Origin: DASTFY01 sp963813375
GTDB taxonomy: Bacteria > Actinomycetota > Acidimicrobiia > Acidimicrobiales > Ilumatobacteraceae
Length of the DNA: 64,000 nucleotides
Reading direction: 5' to 3'
NCBI GenBank assembly: GCA_963813375.1
Contig: CAWEYT010000009.1
Span: 186,001-250,000 of the forward strand
Shown here: positions 27,795 to 35,843 of the stretch, piece by piece
Position numbering within the stretch: the first letter of the stretch is position 1
Layout: every line of letters begins with the position of its first letter
Notes under the pieces: model-generated
Database searches by the model: none
Told to the model about the DNA's origin: nothing
The model's input: only the letters and a program-made list of their open reading frames with translations
Position numbers and translations under genes: made by a program

Positions 27795-28445
27795 ATGGCG
27801 CGGCCGGCGCGGCTCAGCCGGGACGAGATCGTCACCGCCGCCGTGGTGCTCGTCGAGCACGGTGGGCCGGATGCGCTCACCATGAAGGCTCTCGGTGCCG
27901 CCCTCGGCGCGGATCCCTCCGCCGTCTACCGCCACGTGCGGGACAAGGACGAACTGCTCCGGGCCGTGGGCGACCACCTGCTGGACGGCGTCGTCGAGGG
28001 CCTGCCCGGTCGCCGCTCCTGGGAGGTCACGGTCCGGATCGTCTGCCTGCGGCTGCGCGCCGCCCTCATGGCCCGCCCCCAGCTGGCGGACCTCGCCCGC
28101 TCGGCACCGACGCGCCAACGCCACGAGGTCCGACTCACCGAGGTGCTGCTCGGCGCGCTCGTTGCGGGCGGGTTCGCACCCGATCGCGCCGCCGCCGCCT
28201 ACCACGCGCTCATCGAGCTGACGGTGGGCTCGGCCACCATCGACGCTGCCACCGCGGCCCTGGATCCGGCCGCCCGCCGCGCCACGTACACCGCCTGGCG
28301 CCGCCACTACCGGGCCCTGCCCGCCGACGAGTTCCCGCACTGCCGGGACGCGTCCGCGCACCTCTACCGGGGCGACGCCGACGGGCGGTTCCGGTTCGCC
28401 CTCGAGGCGCTGCTGCGCGGGCTCGTGGCTACGGTGCCGGGCTGA
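27795..28445 (+). CDS. TetR-family transcriptional regulator
   Basis: A 216-residue regulator. The N-terminal HTH (LSRDEIVTAAVVLVEHGGPDALTMKALGAALGADPSAVYRHVRDKDELL) is clear and the rest is an all-helical ligand domain of the TetR_C type. Its stop overlaps the aminotransferase start (TGATG), so regulator and enzyme are made together. It probably controls this operon and the divergent NicX-like operon from the palindrome at 26561-26575, which is inference from position. Confidence 0.9.
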   Translation: MARPARLSRDEIVTAAVVLVEHGGPDALTMKALGAALGADPSAVYRHVRDKDELLRAVGDHLLDGVVEGLPGRRSWEVTVRIVCLRLRAALMARPQLADLARSAPTRQRHEVRLTEVLLGALVAGGFAPDRAAAAYHALIELTVGSATIDAATAALDPAARRATYTAWRRHYRALPADEFPHCRDASAHLYRGDADGRFRFALEALLRGLVATVPG

Positions 28446-29677
28446 TGACGCCGCTGACGACACTGCCCTCCTTCCTCCACCCCTTCGCCCGCCCGACCCG
28501 CGCCGCGGACCAGTACGTCGCCATCACCGGCGGCGCGGGCGCGGAGGTGTGGGACCGGGACGGCCGGCGCTACGTCGACGGCATGGCCAGCCTCTGGTAC
28601 TGCAACGTCGGCTACGGCCGGGAGGAGATCGCCGACGCCGCCCGCGACCAGATGGTGAAGTTGGCTGCCTTCTCCTGCTTCGAGCCGTTCACCAACGAGC
28701 CCGCCGATGAGCTGGCCGAGCTGGTCGCCGGCCTCGCGCCGGCCGCCGGCACCAGGGTGTTCTTCACCAGCAGCGGTTCGGAGGCCGTCGACTCGGCCAT
28801 CAAGCTGGCCCGCATCGCCCACGTGAGGGCCGGCCGACCCGAGCGCACCGTGATCCTCAGCCGGGCCCGGGCCTACCACGGGGTGACGTACGGCGGCATG
28901 ACCGCGCAGGGCCTTCCACTCAACCAGGAGGGCTTCGGTCCGTACGTCGAGGGCATGGTCAACTTGCCCGCCGACGACATCGAGGCGTGGGCCGGTTACC
29001 TGGCCGAGCACGGCCACGAGGTGGCAGCCATCCTGACCGAGCCCGTGCAGGGCGCGGGCGGGGTGTACCCGCCACCGGAGGGCTTCCTGGCCGGGCTGCG
29101 CCGGCTGGCCGACCAGCACGGCTGCTGGCTCATCTTCGACGAGGTCATCTGCGGGTTCGGCCGGCTCGGTCGCTGGTGGGCGGCCGAGCACTACGGGGTC
29201 ATCCCGGACCTGTCGACGTTCGCCAAGGCCGTCACGTCGGGCTACGTGCCGCTCGGCGGTGTGCTGGTGGGTCCGGCGGTGCGGGAGCCGCTGGAGGCCG
29301 ACGACGCCTGGCTGCTGCGGCACGGCCACACGTACTCCGGGCACCCGACGGCGTGCGCCGCCGGCCTGGCGAACCTGAAGATCCTCCGCGAGGAGGGACT
29401 GGTGGAGCGGGCGCCGGCCATCGGCGAGCGGCTGTTCGGCGGGTTCCGGGCCATCGCCGCCGACGGCCGGCTGGCCGAGGTGCGCGCCGCGGGCGCCGTC
29501 GGCGCCATCAAGCTCACGGGCGAGCACGACGCCTTCGCGGTGCGGGACGCGCTCATGGCGGCGGGTGTGCTCACCCGGGCGGTCAACAACGAGACGCTCA
29601 CGTGGTGCCCCCCGCTCGTCATCACCGACGACCAGATCGACCAGGTCGTCGACGCCGTCAACACCTCGCTCGGCTGA
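28445..29677 (+). CDS. Class III (omega) aminotransferase
   Basis: PLP-dependent transaminase of 410 residues acting on amines or omega-amino acids distal to a carboxylate. PLP lysine is about residue 261 in STFAKAVTSGYVPLGG and the cofactor Asp about 232 in LIFDEVICGFGRLG. SLWYCNVGYGREEI and TSSGSEAVDSAIKLAR are typical of the putrescine/beta-alanine-pyruvate transaminase group. It is intact and translationally coupled to the TetR gene. In this context it may generate the aldehyde consumed by the dehydrogenase at 15.8-17.2 kb (inference). Confidence 0.92.
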   Translation: MTPLTTLPSFLHPFARPTRAADQYVAITGGAGAEVWDRDGRRYVDGMASLWYCNVGYGREEIADAARDQMVKLAAFSCFEPFTNEPADELAELVAGLAPAAGTRVFFTSSGSEAVDSAIKLARIAHVRAGRPERTVILSRARAYHGVTYGGMTAQGLPLNQEGFGPYVEGMVNLPADDIEAWAGYLAEHGHEVAAILTEPVQGAGGVYPPPEGFLAGLRRLADQHGCWLIFDEVICGFGRLGRWWAAEHYGVIPDLSTFAKAVTSGYVPLGGVLVGPAVREPLEADDAWLLRHGHTYSGHPTACAAGLANLKILREEGLVERAPAIGERLFGGFRAIAADGRLAEVRAAGAVGAIKLTGEHDAFAVRDALMAAGVLTRAVNNETLTWCPPLVITDDQIDQVVDAVNTSLG

Positions 29678-29692
29678 CGGCCGGCGGGCCGC

Positions 29693-30344
29693 TCAGCCAG
29701 GCGCGGGCCCGTCGTCCGCCACCCAGCCCTCGCGGACCGCCTCGGCGATGCGCTCGTGGGCCTCGGCCCACAGGGCCTGCGACCCGTCGGCGATCACGAC
29801 GTTGCGGCGCACGATCTGCTCGTAGGTGATCCCGTGGCGGGCCCACGGCGCGTCCGTCCCGGCGGCGTGGTTGAGCAGGACCGGCTGCAGGCGGTCGAGC
29901 GCGTTGGCGAAGCGAGCCTCCGCGGTGACACCAGATTCGTGCTCCTCCCACAGCGCCCGCAGCTCCGCGCCCTGCCCGTCGGGCAGCAGACCGAAGAGGC
30001 GATCGGCGGCCGCCTGTTCCCGCGCGGCCTTCGTCTCGTAGCCGGTCTCGTCGTAGGCGAAGGTGTCGCCGGCGTCGATCTCGACCAGATCGTGCACGAG
30101 GACCATCGCCACCACCCGGGCGAGGTCCACCGGTTCGTCGGCGTGCTCGGCCAGCACCAGCGCGAAGAGGCCGAGGTGCCAGGAGTGCTCGGCCGTGTTC
30201 TCGCGGCGGCTGCCGCCGACGATCGCCGTCTGCCGCTCGACCTGCTTGAGCCGGTCGGCCTCGAGCAGGAAGGCCAGCTGCCGGGTGAGCCGGTCCGCAC
30301 CCCCGCCACCGTTGTCGTCGCCGCGCTCGGGCCGGGCCGGCCAT
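29693..30344 (-). pseudogene. HD-domain hydrolase (YfbR/HDDC2-like), N-terminus frameshifted
   Basis: About 215 residues. The HD metal motifs NTAEHSWHLGLFAL and MVLVHDLVEIDAGDTFAYDE are clear and match the YfbR/HDDC2 5'-nucleotidase group that acts on deoxynucleoside monophosphates. The domain frame has no start codon upstream of GTG at 30157, which would remove the first motif. ATG at 30344, overlapping the stop of the upstream gene (TGATG), enters the domain frame if one base is restored in 30305-30340. It converges with the aminotransferase gene. Confidence 0.78.
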
Positions 30345-30550
30345 CACGCGCCGATCAGGGTGGCCAGCGCCCAGAGCGCCGCCACCAGCCCGATGGCCGC
30401 CATCAGGAGGCTGCGCCCGACCGGGGCCCTCCGCAGGTCGCCGGACTCGACCTGTGCGGGCGGGCGCACGATGGCCAGCAGGTTGCCGACGGCGAGGGCG
30501 CCGCCGAGCGCCAGCACCAGCCAGGCCAGCAGGTTCTCACCCAGGAACAT
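30344..30550 (-). CDS. Small two-helix membrane protein
   Basis: A 68-residue protein with two hydrophobic segments: LLAWLVLALGGALAVGNLLAIV near the start and SLLMAAIGLVAALWALATLIGA at the end, separated by a charged loop. I do not recognise the family. ATG at 30550 is preceded by GAGG and overlaps the end of the EamA gene by 14 bases; the stop overlaps the HD-domain start. Tight packing with both neighbours supports it as a real gene. Confidence 0.65.
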   Translation of the reverse strand: MFLGENLLAWLVLALGGALAVGNLLAIVRPPAQVESGDLRRAPVGRSLLMAAIGLVAALWALATLIGA

Positions 30551-31430
30551 GCGAGAGGACCTCCGTGTCCGCAATCGCCGGTTGGCGCAGCACGATGATG
30601 CCGCCGGTCACGATCAGCGCGCCGCCGACCAGCGTGAACCCGCCCGGTTCCTCACCGAGGATCAACCAGGCCAGCAGCAGCGCCGACACGGGCTCCAGGT
30701 AGAGCAGGACGCTGGCGGTCGAGGCGGGGAGTCGGTCCAGCACGACCAGGTACAGGGGACCGAGCAGGGCGGTCATGCCGAGGCCGAGCACGAGCAGCCA
30801 CGACCACGACGCCTGCGGCTCACCCCACTCGGCGAGGAGCGCCCAGGGCGCGAGGACGAGGCCGGCGATGCCGAGGTTGGAGAACCCGAGCCACATCCCG
30901 CCCACGTCGGCGACGACCGCCTTGCTGATCAGCGTCCACGCCGCGAACAGCACGCCCGCGATCACGGCCAGCATGACACCCGAGCCCGTCCCCGGCTGGG
31001 GGCGGGCCAGGAGGACGAGGCCGACCGCGGCGAGGCCGAGAGCCACCTTCGTCGTGGACGGCACGACCTCGCCGAGCACCCTCGGGGCGAGGACAGCGAC
31101 GAGGATGGGCGACAGGTACATGAGGAGCATGACCGTGCCGAGCGGGGCGCGCTGCTGCGCCGACACGAGGAACAGCCAGTGCAGTGCCAGCACCACGCCG
31201 CACAGCCCGGTCAGCACCCGCCGGCGCGGTCGTGGCGGTCGTGTGCCGGTCCGCCAGCAGTAGAGGGCCAACCCCAGGCCGATGGCGGTCGCCCCCAGCC
31301 AGCAGCGCGACGCCACGATCACGACCGGGGGAAGGTCGACCTCGCGCACGATGAGACCGATGAACCCCCACGTGGTGGCGATGGCCGCCAGTGCGGCTGC
31401 CGCGGTGCTGGAGCTCGACCGTCGCCGCAC
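30537..31430 (-). CDS. EamA-family (DMT) transporter
   Basis: About 297 residues with ten predicted membrane helices in two EamA repeats, the second opening at VMLAVIAGVLFAAWTLISKAV. LHWLFLVSAQQRAPLGTVMLLMYLSPILVA and LLYLEPVSALLLAWLILGEEP are the family helix-4 and helix-9 motifs. Members export amino acids or other metabolites. GTG at 31430 places the basic stretch before helix 1; the exact start is uncertain. Divergent from the VOC gene. Confidence 0.85.
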   Translation of the reverse strand: MRRRSSSSTAAAALAAIATTWGFIGLIVREVDLPPVVIVASRCWLGATAIGLGLALYCWRTGTRPPRPRRRVLTGLCGVVLALHWLFLVSAQQRAPLGTVMLLMYLSPILVAVLAPRVLGEVVPSTTKVALGLAAVGLVLLARPQPGTGSGVMLAVIAGVLFAAWTLISKAVVADVGGMWLGFSNLGIAGLVLAPWALLAEWGEPQASWSWLLVLGLGMTALLGPLYLVVLDRLPASTASVLLYLEPVSALLLAWLILGEEPGGFTLVGGALIVTGGIIVLRQPAIADTEVLSHVPG

Positions 31431-31484
31431 TCGGGCGAGCCTACGAGGTGGCCCCGAAGGCGGCCCCGGCGCGATGCTGGAGCC

Positions 31485-32018
31485 ATGGGGTTCCACCACG
31501 TCGCGCTGGCCACGCGGGACACGGCCGCCACCCACGCCTTCTACACGGAGGTCATGGGCTTCCGGCTCGTGAAGGTCGTCGCGTCACCGACACCCAACGA
31601 CACCGGCTGGTCGAAGCACTTCTTCTATGACACCGGCTCCAACGGGATGATCGCGTTCTGGGAGCTCCACGATCCGGAGATCGGGGAGGACTTCCCGACG
31701 GACCTCAACCGCTCCATCGGCCTGCCCTGGTGGGTCAACCACCTGGCCTTCGACGCGCCGACCCGTGACGATCTCGTCCTGCACCGCGAGCGTTGGCGGG
31801 AGCACGGCCACACCGTGCTCGAGGTGGACCACGAGTGGTGCGTGTCGATCTACATCCGCGACCCCAACGGGATCATGGTGGAGTTCTGTCACAGCACACG
31901 CGACTTCCGGCCCGATGAGGTCGAAGAGGCGCAACGGCTCCTCGCCGACCCGGCGCCGGCCTTCGAGCGCAACGCCAAGGTCACGCTCCACGAGCCCCTG
32001 AGCGTGACCCCGGTCTGA
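31485..32018 (+). CDS. VOC-family dioxygenase/glyoxalase-like protein
   Basis: A 177-residue vicinal-oxygen-chelate protein made of two beta-alpha-beta-beta-beta units: HHVALATRDTAATHAFYTEVMGFRLV first, and NHLAFDAPTRDDLVLHRERWREHG with IYIRDPNGIMVEFCHSTRDF second. His, His and Glu metal ligands are in place. The family includes extradiol dioxygenases, glyoxalases and resistance proteins, so the reaction is unknown. ATG at 31485 follows GGAG. Confidence 0.85.
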   Translation: MGFHHVALATRDTAATHAFYTEVMGFRLVKVVASPTPNDTGWSKHFFYDTGSNGMIAFWELHDPEIGEDFPTDLNRSIGLPWWVNHLAFDAPTRDDLVLHRERWREHGHTVLEVDHEWCVSIYIRDPNGIMVEFCHSTRDFRPDEVEEAQRLLADPAPAFERNAKVTLHEPLSVTPV

Positions 32019-32059
32019 GCCAGCTCGGTCTCGGGGCGCCGGGCGGCGCGGCCGGCGGC

Positions 32060-33418
32060 TCAGATGCTGCGGGCGGCGTTGTCGAAGCGGGTGTAGGGCC
32101 CGAGGAACACCAGCCGGCGGGTGCCGATCGGCCCGTTGCGGTGCTTGGCCACGATCACCTCGGCCGCCCCGCGGTCGGGCGAGTCCGGGTTGTAGACCTC
32201 GTCGCGGTAGATGAACATCACGACGTCGGCGTCCTGCTCGATGGAGCCGGACTCGCGCAGGTCGGAGAGCATCGGCCGCTTGTCGGCCCGGGTCTCCAGG
32301 TTCCGCGAGAGCTGCGAGAGGGCGAGGATGGGCACTCGCAGCTCGCGGGCCAGGATCTTGAGACCCCGGCTCAGCTCGCTCACCTCGACCTGACGGTTCT
32401 CGGCGCCCAACCGGCCGGACATGAGCTGGAGGTAGTCGACCACGATCAGGCCCAGCCCGCCGTGGCGGGCCTTCATGCGCCTGGCCTTCGCCCGTATCTC
32501 CATGACGGTGACGTTGGGGTTGTCGTCGAGGTACAGCGGGGCGTCCAGGCGGCCGATGGCCCGGCCGATCTTCGACCAGTCGTTCTCGGTGAGGTCGCCC
32601 GTGCGGAGCTTCTTGGAGTCGACGCGGGCCTCGGCCGACAGGATGCGGCCCGTCAGCTCCTTGTGGCCCATCTCGAGCGAGAAGAACAGCACCGGCAGGC
32701 CGCCGTTGATCGCCACGTGGGTGGCGGCACCGAGGGCGAAGGCGGTCTTGCCCATCGAAGGACGGGCACCGACGATGTTCAGCGTGTCCGGCTGCAATCC
32801 GGACAGGAGCTCGTCGAGATCGTGGTAGCCGGTGGCCACCCCGGTGAGCGCGCTGCCCCGCTCGTACGCGGCCTGCAGGTCGTCGAAGGCCTCGCCGAGC
32901 AGGTCCGAGAGCGGCCGGGTGCTGTCGACCACCTGGTGGTCGGCCAGCTGGAACACCCGGTTCTCGGCTTCGTCGAGCGCCTTGGTGACGTCGTCCGGCT
33001 CGTCGTAGGCGATCTCGGCGATCTCGCCCGCCACCCCGATGAGGCGGCGGAGCAGCGCGGTGTCGCGCACGATGCGTCCGTAGCGACCGGCGTTGGAGAT
33101 GGCGGGAGTGGCGGCCTGCAGGTCCAGCAGGAGCCCGGGACCACCGATGTCCTCCAGGACGCCGGCCCGGCGGAGCTCGTCGGCGACGGTGACGGCGTCG
33201 GCCGGTTCTCCCGCCGAGATCAGCGTCCGGACGGCGTCGTAGATGAACTGGTGCGCGGGCTTGTAGAAGTCCTCCGGGCCGAGACCCATCTCCGCCACCG
33301 CGGCGATGGCGTCAGGGGAGAGCAGCAGTGCCCCGAGGAGCGAGCTCTCCGCTTCGACGTTGTGCGGCGGGACACGGCCGGCACCGCCACGCGGCCGTCG
33401 TTCCGTTCGCTCAACCAT
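32060..33418 (-). CDS. dnaB: Replicative DNA helicase DnaB
   Basis: Hexameric helicase of 452 residues loaded at the origin to unwind DNA. The N-terminal domain (PPHNVEAESSLLGALLLSPDAI) is followed by the RecA-like domain with Walker A GARPSMGKTAF, LFFSLEMGHKEL, Walker B IVVDYLQLMSG and the late VEVSELSRGLKILARELRVPILALSQL. No intein is present. ATG at 33418 is chosen since upstream codons lack homology. It is the last of the rpsF-ssb-rpsR-rplI-dnaB run, after a 198-base gap. Confidence 0.97.
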   Translation of the reverse strand: MVERTERRPRGGAGRVPPHNVEAESSLLGALLLSPDAIAAVAEMGLGPEDFYKPAHQFIYDAVRTLISAGEPADAVTVADELRRAGVLEDIGGPGLLLDLQAATPAISNAGRYGRIVRDTALLRRLIGVAGEIAEIAYDEPDDVTKALDEAENRVFQLADHQVVDSTRPLSDLLGEAFDDLQAAYERGSALTGVATGYHDLDELLSGLQPDTLNIVGARPSMGKTAFALGAATHVAINGGLPVLFFSLEMGHKELTGRILSAEARVDSKKLRTGDLTENDWSKIGRAIGRLDAPLYLDDNPNVTVMEIRAKARRMKARHGGLGLIVVDYLQLMSGRLGAENRQVEVSELSRGLKILARELRVPILALSQLSRNLETRADKRPMLSDLRESGSIEQDADVVMFIYRDEVYNPDSPDRGAAEVIVAKHRNGPIGTRRLVFLGPYTRFDNAARSI

Positions 33419-33616
33419 GCGGAGCCACGCTCCCCCATCCGTCGTGTGGGCATCCAGAGGATGACCCTGGGTCTTTCTTGTGGATACTGGCCGTTCACGC
33501 TCGATGAGCGGTGGATAGCTGTGTTGCTGGTCGGCTGTGTTGTTGGTCGCGGCGTCGTCACCGGGGCGCGCGGCACCAGCCGCACCGCGCACCTTGCCTT
33601 GGTTTGCCGGTCGGCG
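33419..33616 (-). promoter_or_regulatory. rplI-dnaB intergenic region with possible DnaA boxes
   Basis: A 198-base gap with no gene. It holds TGTGGATAC near 33481 (complement GTATCCACA, seven of nine to the DnaA box) and GGTGGATAG near 33511. These weak boxes close to dnaB could bind DnaA; a dnaB promoter may also lie here. No terminator-like hairpin with a T-run was seen. Confidence 0.35.
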
Positions 33617-34072
33617 TCAGGCGCTGACGACGTCGACCGTGATCGGGAACTGCACGTCGCTGTGCAGCTTCACGGGCACCTGATGACTGCCCAGCGCCTT
33701 GATGGGATCGGCCAGCTGGAGCTGGCGCCGGTCGAGCTCGACACCTACCTGGTCCGACACGGCCTCCACCACGTCGGCCGAGGTGACCGAGCCGTAGAGC
33801 TTGCCTTCCGCGCCGGCCTTGGCCGAGATGGTGATGGTCCGAGCGACGAGCGTCCTCGCCACCTCCTCCGCGGCCGACCGGTCGGCTGCGTCGCGCAGGT
33901 CGCGGGACCGGCGCATGGAGGCGGCCTGGTTCACCGCACCGTCGCTGGCCGTGATCGCCAGCCCGCGCGGCAGCAGGAAGTTGCGGGCGTAGCCGTTCGA
34001 CACCTCGCAGATGTCGCCCCGCTTGCCGACGCCGTCGACGTCGGCGCGCAGGATCACCTTCGCCACGCTCAC
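33617..34072 (-). CDS. rplI: 50S ribosomal protein L9
   Basis: A 151-residue protein binding 23S rRNA domain V. The N-terminal KVILRADVDGVGKRGDICEVSNGYARNFLLPRGLA is the signature; the long helix and C-terminal domain (KLYGSVTSADVVEAV) follow. ATG overlaps the rpsR stop by 4 bases. Confidence 0.97.
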   Translation of the reverse strand: MSVAKVILRADVDGVGKRGDICEVSNGYARNFLLPRGLAITASDGAVNQAASMRRSRDLRDAADRSAAEEVARTLVARTITISAKAGAEGKLYGSVTSADVVEAVSDQVGVELDRRQLQLADPIKALGSHQVPVKLHSDVQFPITVDVVSA

Positions 34073-34548
34073 GCCTCGACCTCCTCGGCCCCGTCGTCCA
34101 CCTCGGCGTCCACCTCGACGTCCACCTCGACCGAACCGTCGGCGAGCACTTCTTCGACGATGGTCTCCTCGACCACCACCTCATCGGCGGCCGCGCCGTC
34201 GGCGGCCTCGACGTCGGCAGGAGCGGCGGAAGCGGCCGGCGTGGCCTCGAAGCCCTGGTCGCCGCGGCCGCCGCGAGGACCTCGCTGGGTCGCCACCCGC
34301 TTGGTGTACGGCAGCAACGCCATCTCACGGGCGTTCTTGATGGCCGTGGCCACCTCGCGCTGCTGCTGCACGTCGTTGCCGCTCACCCGCCGCGCCCGGA
34401 TCTTCGACCGGTCGGACACGAAGCGCTGCAGCAGGTTGACGTCCTTGTAGTCGACGTAGGTCACCCGCTCCTGGAACAGGATGCTGGTCTTCTTCTTGGG
34501 CTTCTTGCCGCCGTCGCGCGGCTTGGCCCTCCTCGTCATCTTCGGCAT
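34069..34548 (-). CDS. rpsR: 30S ribosomal protein S18 with long acidic C-terminal extension
   Basis: The first about 85 residues are a normal S18 (YVDYKDVNLLQRFVSDRSKIRARRVSGND, then REMALLPYTKR). After QRGPRGGRGDQG a tail of about 65 residues continues, nearly all Ala, Val, Glu and Asp, with no basic residues. Typical S18 is 75-90 residues, so the tail nearly doubles it. The frame is open without shift and the stop overlaps rplI, so the tail appears genuine. The tail should face solvent from the small-subunit platform; its role is unknown. Confidence 0.93.
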   Translation of the reverse strand: MPKMTRRAKPRDGGKKPKKKTSILFQERVTYVDYKDVNLLQRFVSDRSKIRARRVSGNDVQQQREVATAIKNAREMALLPYTKRVATQRGPRGGRGDQGFEATPAASAAPADVEAADGAAADEVVVEETIVEEVLADGSVEVDVEVDAEVDDGAEEVEA

Positions 34549-34561
34549 GGGTCTGTTCCTC

Positions 34562-35020
34562 TCAGAAGGGCTCTTCGGCGCTGTCGTCCGTCGGGGGGCG
34601 GGAGCCGCCGCTGCTGCTCCCGCTGCTCTGGTTCGGGGCGCCGCCTCCGGAGCCGCCCCCTTCGCGCCGGTCGTTGCGGTCCACCTGCGCGGTCGCCCAG
34701 CGGAGGCTGGGACCGATCTCGTCGGCCACGACCTCGACGACGCTGCGCTTCTCGCCGTCCTGGGTCTCGTAGGAGCGCTGCTCCAACCGCCCGGTGACGA
34801 TGGCGCGCGATCCCTTCGACAGGGACGACGCCGCGTTCTCGCCCAACTGCCCCCAAGCGGTGATGTTGAAGAACGACGTCTTCTCCTGCCACTCGCCGTT
34901 CTGCTGGTAGCGCCGGCTCACCGCGATGCCGAGGGTGGCGATGGCCTGCCCGCTCTGGGTGAAGCGGAGCTCGGGGTCGCGTGTGAGGTTGCCGACGAGG
35001 GTGACGGTGCTGTCTGCCAT
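34562..35020 (-). CDS. ssb: Single-stranded DNA-binding protein
   Basis: A 152-residue SSB. OB fold residues 1-110 (TVTLVGNLTRDPELRFTQSG, TSFFNITAWGQLGENAASSLSKGSR, VTGRLEQRSYETQDGEKRSVVEVVADEIGPSL), then a Gly/Ser linker and the acidic tip ending in DDSAEEPF, the variant of the partner-binding DDxxxPF tail. It is located between rpsF and rpsR as in most actinobacteria. Confidence 0.96.
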   Translation of the reverse strand: MADSTVTLVGNLTRDPELRFTQSGQAIATLGIAVSRRYQQNGEWQEKTSFFNITAWGQLGENAASSLSKGSRAIVTGRLEQRSYETQDGEKRSVVEVVADEIGPSLRWATAQVDRNDRREGGGSGGGAPNQSSGSSSGGSRPPTDDSAEEPF

Positions 35021-35033
35021 GGTGGCCTGCCTT

Positions 35034-35363
35034 TCAGCTGGCCTGCTCGACCATGCCGCGGCGAGCGGCCTCGTGGTCGGGCAGGCGGAGGAGCTTGTGG
35101 CGGACGACCTCGTCCGCGAGGCGCAGGTGGCGCTCCAGCTCGCCGAGCGAGCCCGCCGGCGCCACGACGTTGAAGAAGACGTAGAAGCCCTCTTCCTTCT
35201 TGTTGATCTCGTAGGCGAAGCGCCGCTTCCCCCACCACTCCGGATGGCCGATGGACTGCCCGCCGGCGGCTTTCACCTGGTCGTTCACGACCTTGATCCA
35301 GCGCTGGGCGACCGGCTCGTCCAAGTCGCCATCGATGATGACGCCCAGCTCGTACGCGCGCAT
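35034..35363 (-). CDS. rpsF: 30S ribosomal protein S6
   Basis: A 109-residue S6 that pairs with S18 on the 30S platform. MRAYELGVIIDGDLDE and GKRRFAYEINKKEEGFYVFFNV are diagnostic. ATG at 35363 is chosen for homology; GGGAGG lies about 11 bases upstream. First gene of the rpsF-ssb-rpsR-rplI transcript. Confidence 0.96.
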   Translation of the reverse strand: MRAYELGVIIDGDLDEPVAQRWIKVVNDQVKAAGGQSIGHPEWWGKRRFAYEINKKEEGFYVFFNVVAPAGSLGELERHLRLADEVVRHKLLRLPDHEAARRGMVEQAS

Positions 35364-35480
35364 GGCGTGTGATGCACCTCCCTGTGGACCCGGCCTGGCC
35401 GGGGCCCCGACGGCTTCGGGGCAGGGTTCTGTTGAACCGGGAGAGTCTAGGGGCCTGGTGGCTTCTCGACCACCGTGCCG
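35364..35480 (-). promoter_or_regulatory. rpsF leader with two tandem hairpins
   Basis: In the transcript leader, CCCCGA/TCGGGG (35405-35421 in plus coordinates) makes a six-pair hairpin with loop AGCCG, and CCCGG/CCGGG (35389-35403) makes a second just before the ribosome site. TAGACT near 35444-35449 is a possible -10 box. Bacterial rpsF leaders can bind the S6:S18 dimer through a hairpin with a CCG element. This could be such a site, but only by analogy. Confidence 0.4.
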
Positions 35481-35843
35481 TGCTCCCGGCTGCTCCCGGC
35501 TCCTCCCGGCTCCGGCGAACCCCGCCGAGTTGTGATGGGCACAGTGGCAGGGGGGTGCTACAGGGTTCCCCACGACCAGCAGCTGGCGCTCCACCGCTGA
35601 CGGCGATCCCCGGCTGCTCGACGAGACGGTCTTCGACCCGTACGAGGAAGTGCGTCGCCGCGCCCGTCACCGCCCGCCCGCCGCGACCGCGCTTCTTGAA
35701 CAGAGATGTCGTAGAGCGCGGTGTGACTGCACACTGACGAACAACCTGTTCACGAAGCGCGGCGGGGCGGTCGTCCAAGAGGTGGGGCGGGGCGGTCTCG
35801 GCGGGGCCGGCGGTGACGCGCCATCGAGGCGAGGCGAGTGTCG
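35481..35843. other. Gene-free stretch with short direct repeat
   Basis: About 360 bases between the rpsF leader and the end of the DUF192 lipoprotein gene. GCTCCCGGCT-like units recur three times at about 35482-35515. Short open frames exist on both strands but show no homology, ribosome site or codon pattern I trust. In mycobacteria a penicillin-binding protein gene sits in the neighbouring position; none is present here. Confidence 0.4.

Noticed and set aside
32141..34450. A 769-codon frame opposite dnaB, rplI and rpsR
   Set aside because: Antisense shadow of three certain genes.
35590..35770. Possible gene fragment (TVFDPYEEVRRRA)
   Set aside because: No homology, no ribosome site and no consistent frame limits.
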